The notes beneath the pieces are model-generated. The model was given only the letters and a program-made list of their open reading frames with translations, was not told the DNA's origin and ran no database searches. DNA of 64,000 bases from NCBI RefSeq assembly GCF_026213295.1, contig NC_079423.1:11730446-11794445 (forward strand), read 5' to 3'. The position numbers were made by a program, and so were the translations under genes. Source of the DNA: Gadus chalcogrammus (lineage: Eukaryota; Chordata; Actinopteri; Gadiformes; Gadidae). Below are positions 35,388-45,651 of the stretch, one piece after another (the first letter of the stretch is position 1; each line of letters starts with the position of its first letter).

Positions 35388-38300
35388 CATCAACGGTCTT
35401 AACAATATGGCGAAGTTTGATGAGGTGTTAATCAATTTTAAATCCGATATTTTAGTGCTGCAGGAAACAAACTGGACACAGGCTAAAATGCCAGAAATCA
35501 AGGAGAAATGGAGGGGACTGTTATTCGTCAACTGTGGGACGGCAAGATCGTGTGGTGTGGCAATACTTGTAAAGGAGGATGTGGTTGGGAATGTGAAGGA
35601 GGTTCTGAATGATGGGAAGGGGAGGGTGATTGGAATCGATTTTGATGTTAATAATGTAACGTATAGACTAATTAATGTATACGCACCTAACAGAGAAGTG
35701 GAAAAAAGGCTATTTTTTATCTCTCTTGGTTTGCTCTGCACTAGGAATTGTGTTCTCGTGGGAGATTTTAATGTGTTTTGTAGCAAGCTGGATGTTTATA
35801 GGAGAGATAGTTTTAGACAGGATTCGGCCCGGAAGGCTTTGTTCAAAATGATTGAGGATGGGGGTTTGGTCGATGTGTGGAGGGTTAGAAATGCTGCCAA
35901 GAGGGAATTTTCTAGGAGGCAGATAGTGAACGGAGTGCTAAAGCAAAGTAGGATCGATTTATGTTTAGCACGACAGGACATCGCTGATACTTTGAGCAGT
36001 GTACAGTATAAATTCACTGGTTATAGTGATCATGCAGCAATAATCTTTCAGATGGGTGACAGAAGTAGAGGGACAGGGGGGGGAGTTTGGTGTTTGAATA
36101 CAAGTGTGTTGGAAGAGAGCGAGTATATTGAGATGGTGAGAGGGTGTGTTAAGGAGCAAATGAATTGTGTGGGGTATGATGCAGACGTGTGTGAGTGGTG
36201 GGAATGTGTGAAGATAAAGGTGAAAATGTTGAGCATCAATTATTGTAAAAAGCGGAGTCAAGTAAAGAGGAGGACGGAATGTGTATTGAGAGAGCGAATG
36301 GCTGAGGAATTGAGGAGGTTAGATGACGATGTGAATAGGGACTTAGCTGACTACATAGGCATTAAAGGGGAATTAGAATCTTATGAAAGGGAGAGGTGTA
36401 AAGGGGCAATAGTTAGGAATCGGGCGCAGTATGCGGTAGATGGGGAGAAATGTACGTCTTTCTTTTTGGGGCTGGAAAAACGGAAACAGGGTAGAACATA
36501 CATAGCTCAGATAGAGGATGAGAGAGGGGAAGTGGTACATGATTTTGTGGGGGTGTTGGAGAGAGTGCAGGGGTTTTACAGTGATTTATTTAGCAAAGGC
36601 TATGTAGATAAGGATAGTGTGGACAAGGTATTAGGAACGGTTGAGCATGTGTTATCGGATAGTGATAGGGAAGTATGTGAGTGTGAGTTAGGAGAATCGG
36701 AGGTGATGGCGGCCGTCAGCAGCCTGTCCAATAACAAAAGTCCTGGCTCTGATGGATTGCCGGCAGAGTTTTACAAGTGCTTGAGTGAGTTGTTATGTCC
36801 GATTTTATTAAAGGTATATAGGGAAATGGAAAGGTTAGGGATGGTTAGCAAGTCGATGTCGACGGGGTTAATAGCGGTACTCTACAAGAATAAGGGTAGT
36901 AAATTGCAGTTAGGGAACTACAGAGGGTTAAGTCTGTTGAACACTGACTATAAGGTACTGGCCAAAACTTTAGCTAATCGGATTAAGTCGGTAGTAGGGA
37001 CCATAGTTTCATCAACCCAAACTTACAGTATTCCAGGGAGAGATATAGCGGACACGATAGGGTTAGTTAGGGATGTAGTGAGGCATATGAAAGAAGAGGG
37101 AGGTGTAGTATTGAGTGTAGATTTTAACAAAGCTTTTGATAGGGTAGAACATGAGTTTATGTTTAGGGCGCTAGAGAGATTTGGTTTTGGGGATAGGTTA
37201 GTGAAGTGGATTCGATTATTGTATAGTAATGCAAAGAGTAGGGTCAAGTGTAACGGGGTATTGACGGATAGTTTTAGATTAGAGAGGTCAGTTAGGCAGG
37301 GTTGTCCGTTATCTGCATTATTGTACAGTATAACGGCTGAACCATTAGCCACCATGCTAAAAAAGGATCAGCACATACAAGGCATCAACATCCCGGGAGG
37401 AGGTAGGAGTTTAATCCATCAATACGCAGATGACACAAGCATTACAGTTAGGAATTTGGCCAGTGTGAAAAGGGTAATTGAGTTATTGGGAATATATGGG
37501 AGTGCATCGGGGGCAAAGATTAACCTGGAAAAGTCAGAGATCCTTTGTGTAGGGGCAGTGGATATGAGCGAGTGTGACATTCCGCTGACTGTTTCTAAGG
37601 GGATGATAAAGGTATTAGGTGTGAATGTGGGTGTGGATGAAAATGAGGCAAGGGATGTCACGTGGACAGGGGTTCTGAATAAAGTGAAGCAGAATTTGAA
37701 TTTATGGAAGATGAGGAAGTTGAGACTGAGGGGTAAGGTGATTGTGGTGAATTGCTTGATGATGTCACGGGTGAATCATGTGCTGAGCACCCTGGATCTA
37801 CCATTGAGGGTAGTAAAGGAGTTGAATGGGGCTGTTAACAATTTTTTGTGGGATGGGAAACCGGCCAAAATTGCGCATAAGGTCTTGACGAATGGGTATG
37901 AGGATGGAGGACTGAAATTGATAGATGTGGAGGTGAAGAAAAGGGCGTTACGAGTGAAAACAATTAAGAAATATTTATTTGGAAAGGAGGAGTATTGTTG
38001 GATGGGTTTTTTTGAGGACTATTTGCACAGGTATGGTGGTTGTGGTGTGAATGGTCTTTTTATGATGTTTAATAAGCCGAGGTGTCAAGGGATGTCGTAT
38101 TTCTATCGAGAGGTTTTTGAGGCATGGGGGAAATATTTGGAGTACGTGAAGTATGAGTGTGTGGACAGAGCCGAGGTTCTGAATCAGCCAATCTTTCAGA
38201 ACCCAAAAATACTTCACAATAACAGAATACTGGTCAGTAAACATTTTGAGAAAGCCGGTATTAAACAGGTCAAGCATTTAATGTTGGAGGGGGGTAACGT

Positions 38301-39162
38301 TTTTAAGGCGGAACAGGTGATCATAAGGGATGTAAGGAGGTTTAATAGAGATGTGAGGGGGGCTGTGGTTGTTGGGATGTATAGGAGAGTAAAGGGAAGT
38401 ATTGGTACAGGGTGGATGACACTACTGTTAGGACAGGGAGGGATAGGCGAGGAGAACACGATGGTCGAGTTGGGGGTGGAGAGGGGAGGTAAGAGAGTTA
38501 AGTTTGAGGATGTTAGTACAAAAAGTGTGTATATGGATTTGATGGGCGGTGGGATGAAGAGGCCAGCGTCAGAGAAGGTGTGGGGAAAGGCTTTTGAGGG
38601 GTTTGACGTGAAGAAAATGTGGGGCAACTTGAATGTGAAGTATAACTCTATTGAATGTGAGCACAATGATTTTAAGATCAGGCACAATAGGGTTTTCACG
38701 AATGTTGTTTTGCACCAAATTGATAGTACTGTGGGTAGAGTGTGCAATGTTTGTAAAGAGGTGGATGAGACCTTCGATCATTATTTCATTGAATGTTCAA
38801 TGTTGTTTGTTTTTTTTGAGAAGGTTAAGGATTTGCTGAGTGTACACTGTGGGATCAAGGTTGGGAAGGATGTTGAATGGAAGAAACTGTTGTTGTTTGG
38901 TGTGGTTGGAAAGGTGAAAGATGTGAATGTAAATTTGGTGAATTTCATGTTGAGCACAGTCCGTCATGCAATTGTATGCAGGAGGAACGTTGCGCAATAT
39001 GAGGAGAGGGTGATACCGGTATGGGAGTGGTTTGTGGCAACTTTTAAAAAGAATGTGAGGTTGGTCCACACGCTTAGGAGGGAGGATTTTCACAAGTATT
39101 TTGTTAGGAACAGCACTTTAGTCATGTTAACGGAATCAGGGACGTTAGGATTTAGTGTGTAG
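35323..39162 (+). CDS. LINE ORF2 protein: AP endonuclease and reverse transcriptase
   Basis: 1279 aa, intact. It nicks the target and copies the element RNA there. The apurinic-type endonuclease (about 15-245) shows SININGLNN, E48 in LQETNW, Y120 in INVYAPNR, GDFN (147-150), D212 in SRIDL and SDH (235-237). The reverse transcriptase (about 465-760) shows SPGSDGLPAEFY (473-484), NYRGLSLLN (532-540), motif A SVDFNKAFD (D600), RQGCPLSALLY (658-668) and YADD (701-704). A C-terminal CX2CX8HX4C zinc motif (C1141, C1144, H1153, C1158) is typical of L1/Tx1. The first Met follows an A11 run; Met15 (35365) is the better start because the nuclease begins there, giving a 23-bp overlap with ORF1. The endonuclease presumably sets the 5S site choice (family knowledge plus position). 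Confidence 0.93.
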   Translation: MILTVIPTLCLLISMVTLTSININGLNNMAKFDEVLINFKSDILVLQETNWTQAKMPEIKEKWRGLLFVNCGTARSCGVAILVKEDVVGNVKEVLNDGKGRVIGIDFDVNNVTYRLINVYAPNREVEKRLFFISLGLLCTRNCVLVGDFNVFCSKLDVYRRDSFRQDSARKALFKMIEDGGLVDVWRVRNAAKREFSRRQIVNGVLKQSRIDLCLARQDIADTLSSVQYKFTGYSDHAAIIFQMGDRSRGTGGGVWCLNTSVLEESEYIEMVRGCVKEQMNCVGYDADVCEWWECVKIKVKMLSINYCKKRSQVKRRTECVLRERMAEELRRLDDDVNRDLADYIGIKGELESYERERCKGAIVRNRAQYAVDGEKCTSFFLGLEKRKQGRTYIAQIEDERGEVVHDFVGVLERVQGFYSDLFSKGYVDKDSVDKVLGTVEHVLSDSDREVCECELGESEVMAAVSSLSNNKSPGSDGLPAEFYKCLSELLCPILLKVYREMERLGMVSKSMSTGLIAVLYKNKGSKLQLGNYRGLSLLNTDYKVLAKTLANRIKSVVGTIVSSTQTYSIPGRDIADTIGLVRDVVRHMKEEGGVVLSVDFNKAFDRVEHEFMFRALERFGFGDRLVKWIRLLYSNAKSRVKCNGVLTDSFRLERSVRQGCPLSALLYSITAEPLATMLKKDQHIQGINIPGGGRSLIHQYADDTSITVRNLASVKRVIELLGIYGSASGAKINLEKSEILCVGAVDMSECDIPLTVSKGMIKVLGVNVGVDENEARDVTWTGVLNKVKQNLNLWKMRKLRLRGKVIVVNCLMMSRVNHVLSTLDLPLRVVKELNGAVNNFLWDGKPAKIAHKVLTNGYEDGGLKLIDVEVKKRALRVKTIKKYLFGKEEYCWMGFFEDYLHRYGGCGVNGLFMMFNKPRCQGMSYFYREVFEAWGKYLEYVKYECVDRAEVLNQPIFQNPKILHNNRILVSKHFEKAGIKQVKHLMLEGGNVFKAEQVIIRDVRRFNRDVRGAVVVGMYRRVKGSIGTGWMTLLLGQGGIGEENTMVELGVERGGKRVKFEDVSTKSVYMDLMGGGMKRPASEKVWGKAFEGFDVKKMWGNLNVKYNSIECEHNDFKIRHNRVFTNVVLHQIDSTVGRVCNVCKEVDETFDHYFIECSMLFVFFEKVKDLLSVHCGIKVGKDVEWKKLLLFGVVGKVKDVNVNLVNFMLSTVRHAIVCRRNVAQYEERVIPVWEWFVATFKKNVRLVHTLRREDFHKYFVRNSTLVMLTESGTLGFSV

Positions 39163-39420
39163 TGTGGGCATTGTTTTTCCTGCTTGTTAAGACCTGGCGG
39201 ACCACTCCGAGGCAAATATTTGTTGTGTATGATTAGGGTTAACCTCTCTATGTGATTGTTGCGTACATTTGTGATTATCAACTATCTGTATGTCTTCTGT
39301 ATGTCATACTGTGTTTGGTTATGACCGTAAAAGATTGTAAATTACTGTAAATACGGAATTTTAATTGTAAACTATATTTTTTGATAATAAAAAAAAAAGA
39401 AAAAACAAAAAAAAAAAAAA
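39163..39420 (+). other. LINE 3' UTR and A-rich tail
   Basis: 222 bp plus an A-rich tail (39389-39420). Spaced GTAAA motifs recur at 39325-39375 (CCGTAAAA, TTGTAAATT, CTGTAAATAC, TTGTAAAC). In many LINEs the 3' end is recognised by the reverse transcriptase, so these are candidates for that role. Confidence 0.6.
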
Positions 39421-39525
39421 CCCGATCTCGTCTGATCTCGGAAGCTAAGCACGGTCGGGCCTGGTTAGTACTTGGATGGGAGACCGCCTGGGAGACCGCC
39501 TGGGAATACCAGGTGCGGTAAGCTT
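39421..39525 (+). rRNA. 5S rRNA: 5S rRNA 3' fragment, copy 52 (nucleotides 28-120)
   Basis: Downstream half of the gene split by the LINE. Changes: GCACGGTC in box A, GTGCGGTAAG near the end, and a 12-bp GAGACCGCCTGG duplication at 39480-39503, as in copy 32. L-gcc. The control region is present but altered. Confidence 0.93.
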
Positions 39526-40053
39526 TTTCTTTTTCAACTCGAGCTCATTGCCTCCGTGGCCTACCGTGGCGTACCGTGACCTGATGTTTACTGCCAACCG
39601 CTTTGGAGGATTTAAGCAACATACAAAAACTGACAACGTCTCTCAAAACTATTTTTGTGAAACATGAGGACAGTATAGTGATACTGCCAGCAGGGAGCAC
39701 CAGAGAGCTGAACCGACAGTTGTACATTTCTTAAACTTTCACCAACACAAACACGCACGCTCACTTCAGATCATGGGAGGACGTTAAAAAATCACCACCC
39801 ATTCTCTGACACTTTAACCGTTAACCTTGGTTCAAACATTTAACATCACACGCACACGCAGTGTATTTCAGATAATTAATGAATTCAGATGTCACAATGA
39901 TGGTTTACATGGATAAGGAGTCCTACTGAATCAATTACTGCCGTTTATATCTAACTAATGATTGTTTTTGTAAGAGTGTAACGTCGAGCCTCAGCAGCTT
40001 TCTCACTCCTTATGTGCTACTGTATAAAACCTGGTTTTGCGCCTGCACTAATT

Positions 40054-40173
40054 GCTTGCGGCCATACCACCCTGATCACTCCCGATCTCGTCTGATCTCG
40101 GAAGCTAAGCAGGGTCGGGCCTGGTTAGTACTTGGATGGGAGACCGCCTGGGAATACCAGGTGCTGTAAGCTT
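40054..40173 (+). rRNA. 5S rRNA: 5S rRNA, copy 53
   Basis: Substitutions GCTTGCGG, CTGATCAC and ACTCCCG; the last is shared with copy 32. S spacer, reading CTCCATGGCG. Probably degraded. Confidence 0.94.
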
Positions 40174-40691
40174 TTTCTTTTTCAACTCGAGCTCATTGAC
40201 TCCATGGCGTACCGTGACCTGATGTTTACTGCCAACCGCTTTGGAGGATTTAAGCAACATACAAAAACTGACAACGTCTCTCAAAACTATTTTTGTGAAA
40301 CATGAGGACAGTATAGTGATACTGCCAGCAGGGAGCACCAGAGAGCTGAACCGACAGTTGTACATTTCTTAAACTTTCACCAACACAAACACGCACGCTC
40401 ACTTCAGATCATGGGAGGACGTCAAAAAATCACCACCCATTCTCTGACACTTTAACCGTTAACCTTGGTTCAAACATTTAACATCACACGCACACGCAGT
40501 GTATTTCAGATAATTAATGAATTCCGATGTCACAATGATCGTTTACATGGATAAGGAGTCCTACTGAATCAATTACTGCCGTTTATATCTAACTAATGAT
40601 TGTTTTTGTAAGAGTGTAACGTCGAGCCTCAGCAGCTTTCTCACTCCTTATGTGCTACTGTATAAAACCTGGTTTTGCGCCTGCACTAATT

Positions 40692-40811
40692 GCTTACGGC
40701 CATACCACCCTGAACACGCCCGATCTCGTCTGATCTCGGAAGCTAAGCAGGGTCGGGCCTGGTTAGTACTTGGATGGGAGACCGCCTGGGAATACCAGGT
40801 GCTGTAAGCTT
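40692..40811 (+). rRNA. 5S rRNA: 5S rRNA, copy 54
   Basis: Gene as copy 1. Up-AAGAG; S. Its spacer has CTGCCTACGGCTTTGG, a variant shared with copy 77. Confidence 0.97.
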
Positions 40812-41329
40812 TTTCTTTTTCAACTCGAGCTCATTGACTCCGTGGCGTACCGTGACCTGATGTTTACTGCCTACGGCTTTGGAGGATTTAAGCAACATAC
40901 AAAAACTGACAACGTCTCTCAAAACTATTTTTGTGAAACATGAGGACAGTATAGTGATACTGCCAGCAGGGAGCACCAGAGAGCTGAACCGACAGTTGTA
41001 CATTTCTTAAACTTTCACCAACACAAACACGCACGCTCACTTCAGATCATGGGAGGACGTCAAAAAATCACCACCCATTCTCTGACACTTTAACCGTTAA
41101 CCTTGGTTCAAACATTTAACATCACACGCACACGCAGTGTATTTCAGATAATTAATGAATTCAGATGTCACAATGATCGTTTACATGGATAAGGAGTCCT
41201 ACTGAATCAATTACTGCCGTTTATATCTAACTAATGATTGTTTTTGTAAAAGTGTAACGAAGAGCCTCAGCAGCTTTCTCACTCCTTATGTGCTACTGTA
41301 TAAAACCTGGTTTTGCGCCTGCACTAATT

Positions 41330-41449
41330 GCTTACGGCCATACCACGCTGAACACGCCCGATCTCGTTTGATCTCGGAAGCTAAGCAGGGTCGGGCCTGG
41401 TTAGTACTTGGATGGGAGACCGCCTGGGAATACCAGGTGCTGTAAGATT
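41330..41449 (+). rRNA. 5S rRNA: 5S rRNA, copy 55
   Basis: Changes CCACGCTGA, C39 to T, and end GTAAGAT. First terminator run shifted by one base. Upstream CGAAGAGCC differs from CGTCGAGCC. L-gac. Confidence 0.95.
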
Positions 41450-41975
41450 TTTCTTTTTCAACTCGAGCTCATTGACTCCGTGGCCTACCGTGGCGTACCG
41501 TGACCTGATGTTTACTGCCAACCGCTTTGGAGGATTTAAGCAACATACAAAAACTGACAACGTCTCTCAAAACTATTTTTGTGAAACATGAGGACAGTAT
41601 AGTGATACTGCCAGCAGGGAGCACCAGAGAGCTGAACCGACAGTTGTACATTTCTTAAACTTTCACCAACACAAACACGCACGCTCACTTCAGATCATGG
41701 GAGGACGTCAAAAAATCACCACCCATTCTCTGACACTTTAACCGTTAACCTTGGTTCAAACATTTAACATCACACGCACACGCAGTGTATTTCAGATAAT
41801 TAATGAATTCAGATGTCACAATGATGGTTTACATGGATAAGGAGTCCTACTGAATCAATTACTGCCGTTTATATCTAACTAATGATTGTTTTTGTAAGAG
41901 TAACGTCGAGCCTCAGCAGCTTTCTCACTCCTTATGTGCTACTGTATAAAACCTGGTTTTGCGCATGCACTAATT

Positions 41976-42095
41976 GCTTACGGTCATACCACCCTGAACA
42001 CGCCCGATCTCGTCTGATCTCGGAAGCTAAGCAGGGTGGGCCCTGGTTAGTACTTGGAAGGGAGACCTCCTGGGAATACCAGGTGCTGTAAGCTT
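41976..42095 (+). rRNA. 5S rRNA: 5S rRNA, copy 56
   Basis: Changes CGGTCATA, CAGGGTGGGCCC, TTGGAAGGG and GACCTCCTGG hit box A and box C. S spacer. The upstream region has a 2-bp deletion (AAGAGTAACG). Likely a pseudogene; first unit of the dimeric repeat. Confidence 0.93.
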
Positions 42096-42613
42096 TTTCT
42101 TTTTCAACTCGAGCTCATTGACTCCGTGGCGTACCGTGACCTGATGTTTACTGCCAACCGCTTTGGAGGATTTAAGCAACATACAAAAACTGACAACGTC
42201 TCTCAAAACTGTTTTTGTGAAACATGAGGACAGTATAGTGATACTGCCAGCAGGGAGCACCAGAGAGCTGAACCGACAGTTGTACATTTCTTAAACTTTC
42301 ACCAACACAAACACGCACGCTCACTTCAGATCATGGGAGGACGTCAAAAAATCACCACCCATTCTCTGACACTTTAACCGTTAACCTTGGTTCAAACATT
42401 TAACATCACACGCACACGCAGTGTATTTCAGATAATTAATGAATTCAGATGTCACAATGATCGTTTACATGGATAAGGAGTCCTACTGAATCAATTACTG
42501 CCGTTTATATCTAACTAATGATTGTTTTTGTAAAAGTGTAACGTCGAGCCTCAGCAGCTTTCTCACTCCTTATGTGCTACTGTATAAAACCTGGTTTTGC
42601 GCCTGCACTAATT

Positions 42614-42733
42614 GCTTACGGCCATACCACCCTGAACACACCCGATCTCGTTTGATCTTGGAAGCTAAGCAGGGTCGGGCCTGGTTAGTATTTGGATGGG
42701 AGACCGCCTGGGAATACCAGGTGCTGTAAGCTT
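42614..42733 (+). rRNA. 5S rRNA: 5S rRNA, copy 57
   Basis: Changes G27 to A, C39 to T, GATCTTGG and AGTATTTGG. L with CCTCCCGTGG. Type 2 unit of the dimer. Confidence 0.95.
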
Positions 42734-43261
42734 TTTCTTTTTCAACTCGAGCTCATTGACTCCGTGGCCTCCCGTGGCGTACCGTGACCTGATGTTTACT
42801 GCCAACCGCTTTGGAGGATTTAAGCAACATACAAAAACTGACAACGTCTCTCAAAACTATTTTTGTGAAACATGAGGACAGTATAGTGATACTGCCAGCA
42901 GGGAGCACCAGAGAGCAGAACCGACAGTTGTACATTTCTTAAACTTTCACCAACACAAACACGCACGCTCACTTCAGATCATGGGAGGACGTCAAAAAAT
43001 CACCACCCATTCTCTGACACTTTAACCGTTAACCTTGGTTCAAACATTTAACATCACACGCACACGCAGTGTATTTCAGATAATTAATGAATTCAGATGT
43101 CACAATGATGGTTTACATGGATAAGGAGTCCTACTGAATCAATTACTGCCGTTTATATCTAACTAATGATTGTTTTTGTAAGAGTGTAACGTCGAGCCTC
43201 AGCAGCTTTCTCACTCCTTATGTGCTACTGTATAAAACCTGGTTTTGCGCATGCACTAATT

Positions 43262-43381
43262 GCTTACGGCCATACCACCCTGAACACGCCCGATCTCGTC
43301 TGATCTCGGAAGCTAAGCAGGGTCGGGCCTGGTTAGTACTTGGAAGGGAGACCGCCTGGGAATACCAGGTGCTGTAAGCTT
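43262..43381 (+). rRNA. 5S rRNA: 5S rRNA, copy 58
   Basis: One change, TTGGAAGGG, shared with copy 56. S spacer. Type 1 unit of the dimer. Confidence 0.96.
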
Positions 43382-43899
43382 TTTCTTTTTCAACTCGAGC
43401 TCATTGACTCCGTGGCGTACCGTGACCTGATGTTTACTGCCAACCGCTTTGGAGGATTTAAGCAACATACAAAAACTGACAACGTCTCTCAAAACTATTT
43501 TTGTGAAACATGAGGACAGTACAGTGATACTGCCAGCAGGGAGCACCAGAGAGCTGAACCGACAGTTGTACATTTCTTAAACTTTCACCAACACAAACAC
43601 GCACGCTCACTTCAGATCATGGGAGGACGTCAAAAAATCACCACCCATTCTCTGACACTTTAACCGTTAACCTTGGTTCAAACATTTAACATCACACGCA
43701 CACGCAGTGTATTTCAGATAATTAATGAATTCAGATGTCACAATGATCGTTTACATGGATAAGGAGTCCTACTGAATCAATTACTGCTGTTTATATCTAA
43801 CTAATGATTGTTTTTGTAAAAGTGTAACGTCGAGCCTCAGCAGCTTTCTCACTCCTTATGTGCTACTGTATAAAACCTGGTTTTGCGCCTGCACTAATT

Positions 43900-44019
43900 G
43901 CTTACGGCCATACCACCCTGAACACACCCGATCTCGTTTGATCTCGGAAGCTAAGCAGGGTCGGGCCTGGTTAGTATTTGGATGGGAGACCGCCTGGGAA
44001 TACCAGGTGCTGTAAGCTT
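43900..44019 (+). rRNA. 5S rRNA: 5S rRNA, copy 59
   Basis: Changes G27 to A, C39 to T and AGTATTTGG, as in copy 57 but without GATCTTGG. L with CCTCCCGTGG. Confidence 0.95.
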
Positions 44020-44547
44020 TTTCTTTTTCAACTCGAGCTCATTGACTCCGTGGCCTCCCGTGGCGTACCGTGACCTGATGTTTACTGCCAACCGCTTTGG
44101 AGGATTTAAGCAACATACAAAAACTGACAACGTCTCTCAAAACTATTTTTGTGAAACATGAGGACAGTATAGTGATACTGCCAGCAGGGAGCACCAGAGA
44201 GCTGAACCGACAGTTGTACATTTCTTAAACTTTCACCAACACAAACACGCACGCTCACTTCAGATCATGGGAGGACGTCAAAAAATCACCACCCATTCTC
44301 TGACACTTTAACCGTTAACCTTGGTTCAAACATTTAACATCACACGCACACGCAGTGTATTTCAGATAATTAATGAATTCAGATGTCACAATGATGGTTT
44401 ACATGGATAAGGAGTCCTACTGAATCAATTACTGCCGTTTATATCTAACTAATGATTGTTTTTGTAAGAGTGTAACGTCGAGCCTCAGCAGCTTTCTCAC
44501 TCCTTATGTGCTACTGTATAAAACCTGGTTTTGCGCATGCACTAATT

Positions 44548-44667
44548 GCTTACGGCCATACCACCCTGAACACGCCCGATCTCGTCTGATCTCGGAAGCT
44601 AAGCAGGGTCGGGCCTGGTTAGTACTTGGATGGGAGACAGCCTGGGAATACCAGGTGCTGTAAGCTA
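44548..44667 (+). rRNA. 5S rRNA: 5S rRNA, copy 60
   Basis: GAGACAGCC in box C. First T run broken (GCTATTTC), second intact. GCGCATGCAC upstream as in type 1 units; L-gcc. Confidence 0.95.
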
Positions 44668-45195
44668 TTTCTTTTTCAACTCGAGCTCATTGCCTCCGTG
44701 GCCTACCGTGGCGTACCGTGACCTGATGTTTACTGCCAACCGCTTTGGAGGATTTAAGCAACATACAAAAACTGACAACGTCTCTCAAAACAATTTTTGT
44801 GAAACATGAGGACAGTATAGTGATACTGCCAGCAGGGAGCACCAGAGAGCTGAAACGACAGTTGTACATTTCTTAAACTTTCACCAACACAAACACGCAC
44901 GCTCACTTCAGATCAAGGGAGGACGTCAAAAAATCACCACCCATTCTCTGACACTTTAACCGTTAACCTTGGTTCAAACATTTAACATCACACGCACACG
45001 CAGTGTATTTCAGATAATTAATTAATTCAGATGTCACAATGATCGTTTACATGGATAAGGAGTCCTACTGAATCAATTACTGCCGTTTATATCTAACTAA
45101 TGATTGTTTTTGTAAAAGTGTAACGTCGAGCCTCAGCAGCTTTCTCACTCCTTATGTGCTACTGTATAAAACCTGGTTTTGCGCCTGCACTAATT

Positions 45196-45315
45196 GCTTA
45201 CGGCCATACCATCCTGAACATGCCCGATCTCGTCTGATCTCGGAAGCTAAGCAGGGTCGGGCCTGGTTAGTACTTGGATGGGAGACCGCCTGGGAATACC
45301 AGGTGCTGTAAGCAT
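45196..45315 (+). rRNA. 5S rRNA: 5S rRNA, copy 61
   Basis: Changes CCATCCTG, ACATGCCCG and end GTAAGCAT. First T run lost (CATTATC), second intact. Element B interrupts its spacer 55 bp further on. Confidence 0.94.
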
Positions 45316-45373
45316 TATCTTTTTCAACTCGAGCTCATTGACTTTGTTGCCTACCGTGGCGTACCGTGACCTG

Positions 45374-45390
45374 GGGCCTCATGTACTAAG
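45374..45390 (+). repeat. Left terminal inverted repeat of element B
   Basis: Exact complement of 46671-46687. Confidence 0.9.
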
Positions 45391-45651
45391 ACTTGCGTGG
45401 ATTTCATACTGAAACTTGGCGTACGCCAAAACCCAGAAACTGTCTTACGCACAAATAAATTCAGATGTATCAAAGTGTGCGAACGCATGGATCCAAGCAC
45501 GTTTCTTTTGTACATCTCGATCAACGTTGAATTGAGCGCACATGCCGAGGTGCCAAACTCCTCCCTGTCCACGCCCTCATTTAAATATGCAATTTCATTT
45601 AAATAGGCCTCTGGACCTGAGATTCACCTCTTAATCCGATCACCTGGCACC

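Larger units (their letters stand above)
33586..39420 (+). mobile_element. 5S rDNA-specific non-LTR retrotransposon (Tx1 clade, Mutsu-like)
   Basis: A 5835-bp element in 5S orientation inside a 5S gene. The upstream half-gene stops at nucleotide 30 and the downstream half resumes at 28, so CCC is shared or duplicated. Structure: about 203 bp 5' UTR, ORF1 (532 aa, RRM-like region and zinc knuckles), ORF2 (1279 aa, AP endonuclease and reverse transcriptase), 222-bp 3' UTR and an A-rich tail (39389-39420). In the literature, Mutsu is the Tx1-clade family inserted in fish 5S genes; I assign this element by target and architecture, not by alignment. Both frames are open, so the copy looks young and perhaps active. 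The 5' end carries a 20-bp direct repeat (33581-33600 and 33601-33620). Confidence 0.88.
41976..44547 (+). repeat. Dimeric higher-order 5S repeat (2 x 1286 bp)
   Basis: Copies 56+57 and 58+59 alternate two unit types at a 1286-bp period. Type 1: GCGCATGCAC upstream, TTGGAAGGGAG, S spacer. Type 2: ACACACCCG, C39 to T, AGTATTTGG, CCTCCCGTGG, L spacer. Shared private variants show duplication of the pair. Confidence 0.8.
39421..45373 (+). repeat. 5S rDNA tandem array, segment 4 (copies 52-61)
   Basis: Units more diverged than those to the left; most genes carry one to six substitutions. Copies 56-59 form a two-unit higher-order repeat. Confidence 0.95.

Noticed and set aside
35046..35786. 246-aa and other minus-strand ORFs across the LINE
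   Set aside because: They are shadows of ORF1 and ORF2, which have clear domain motifs on the + strand.
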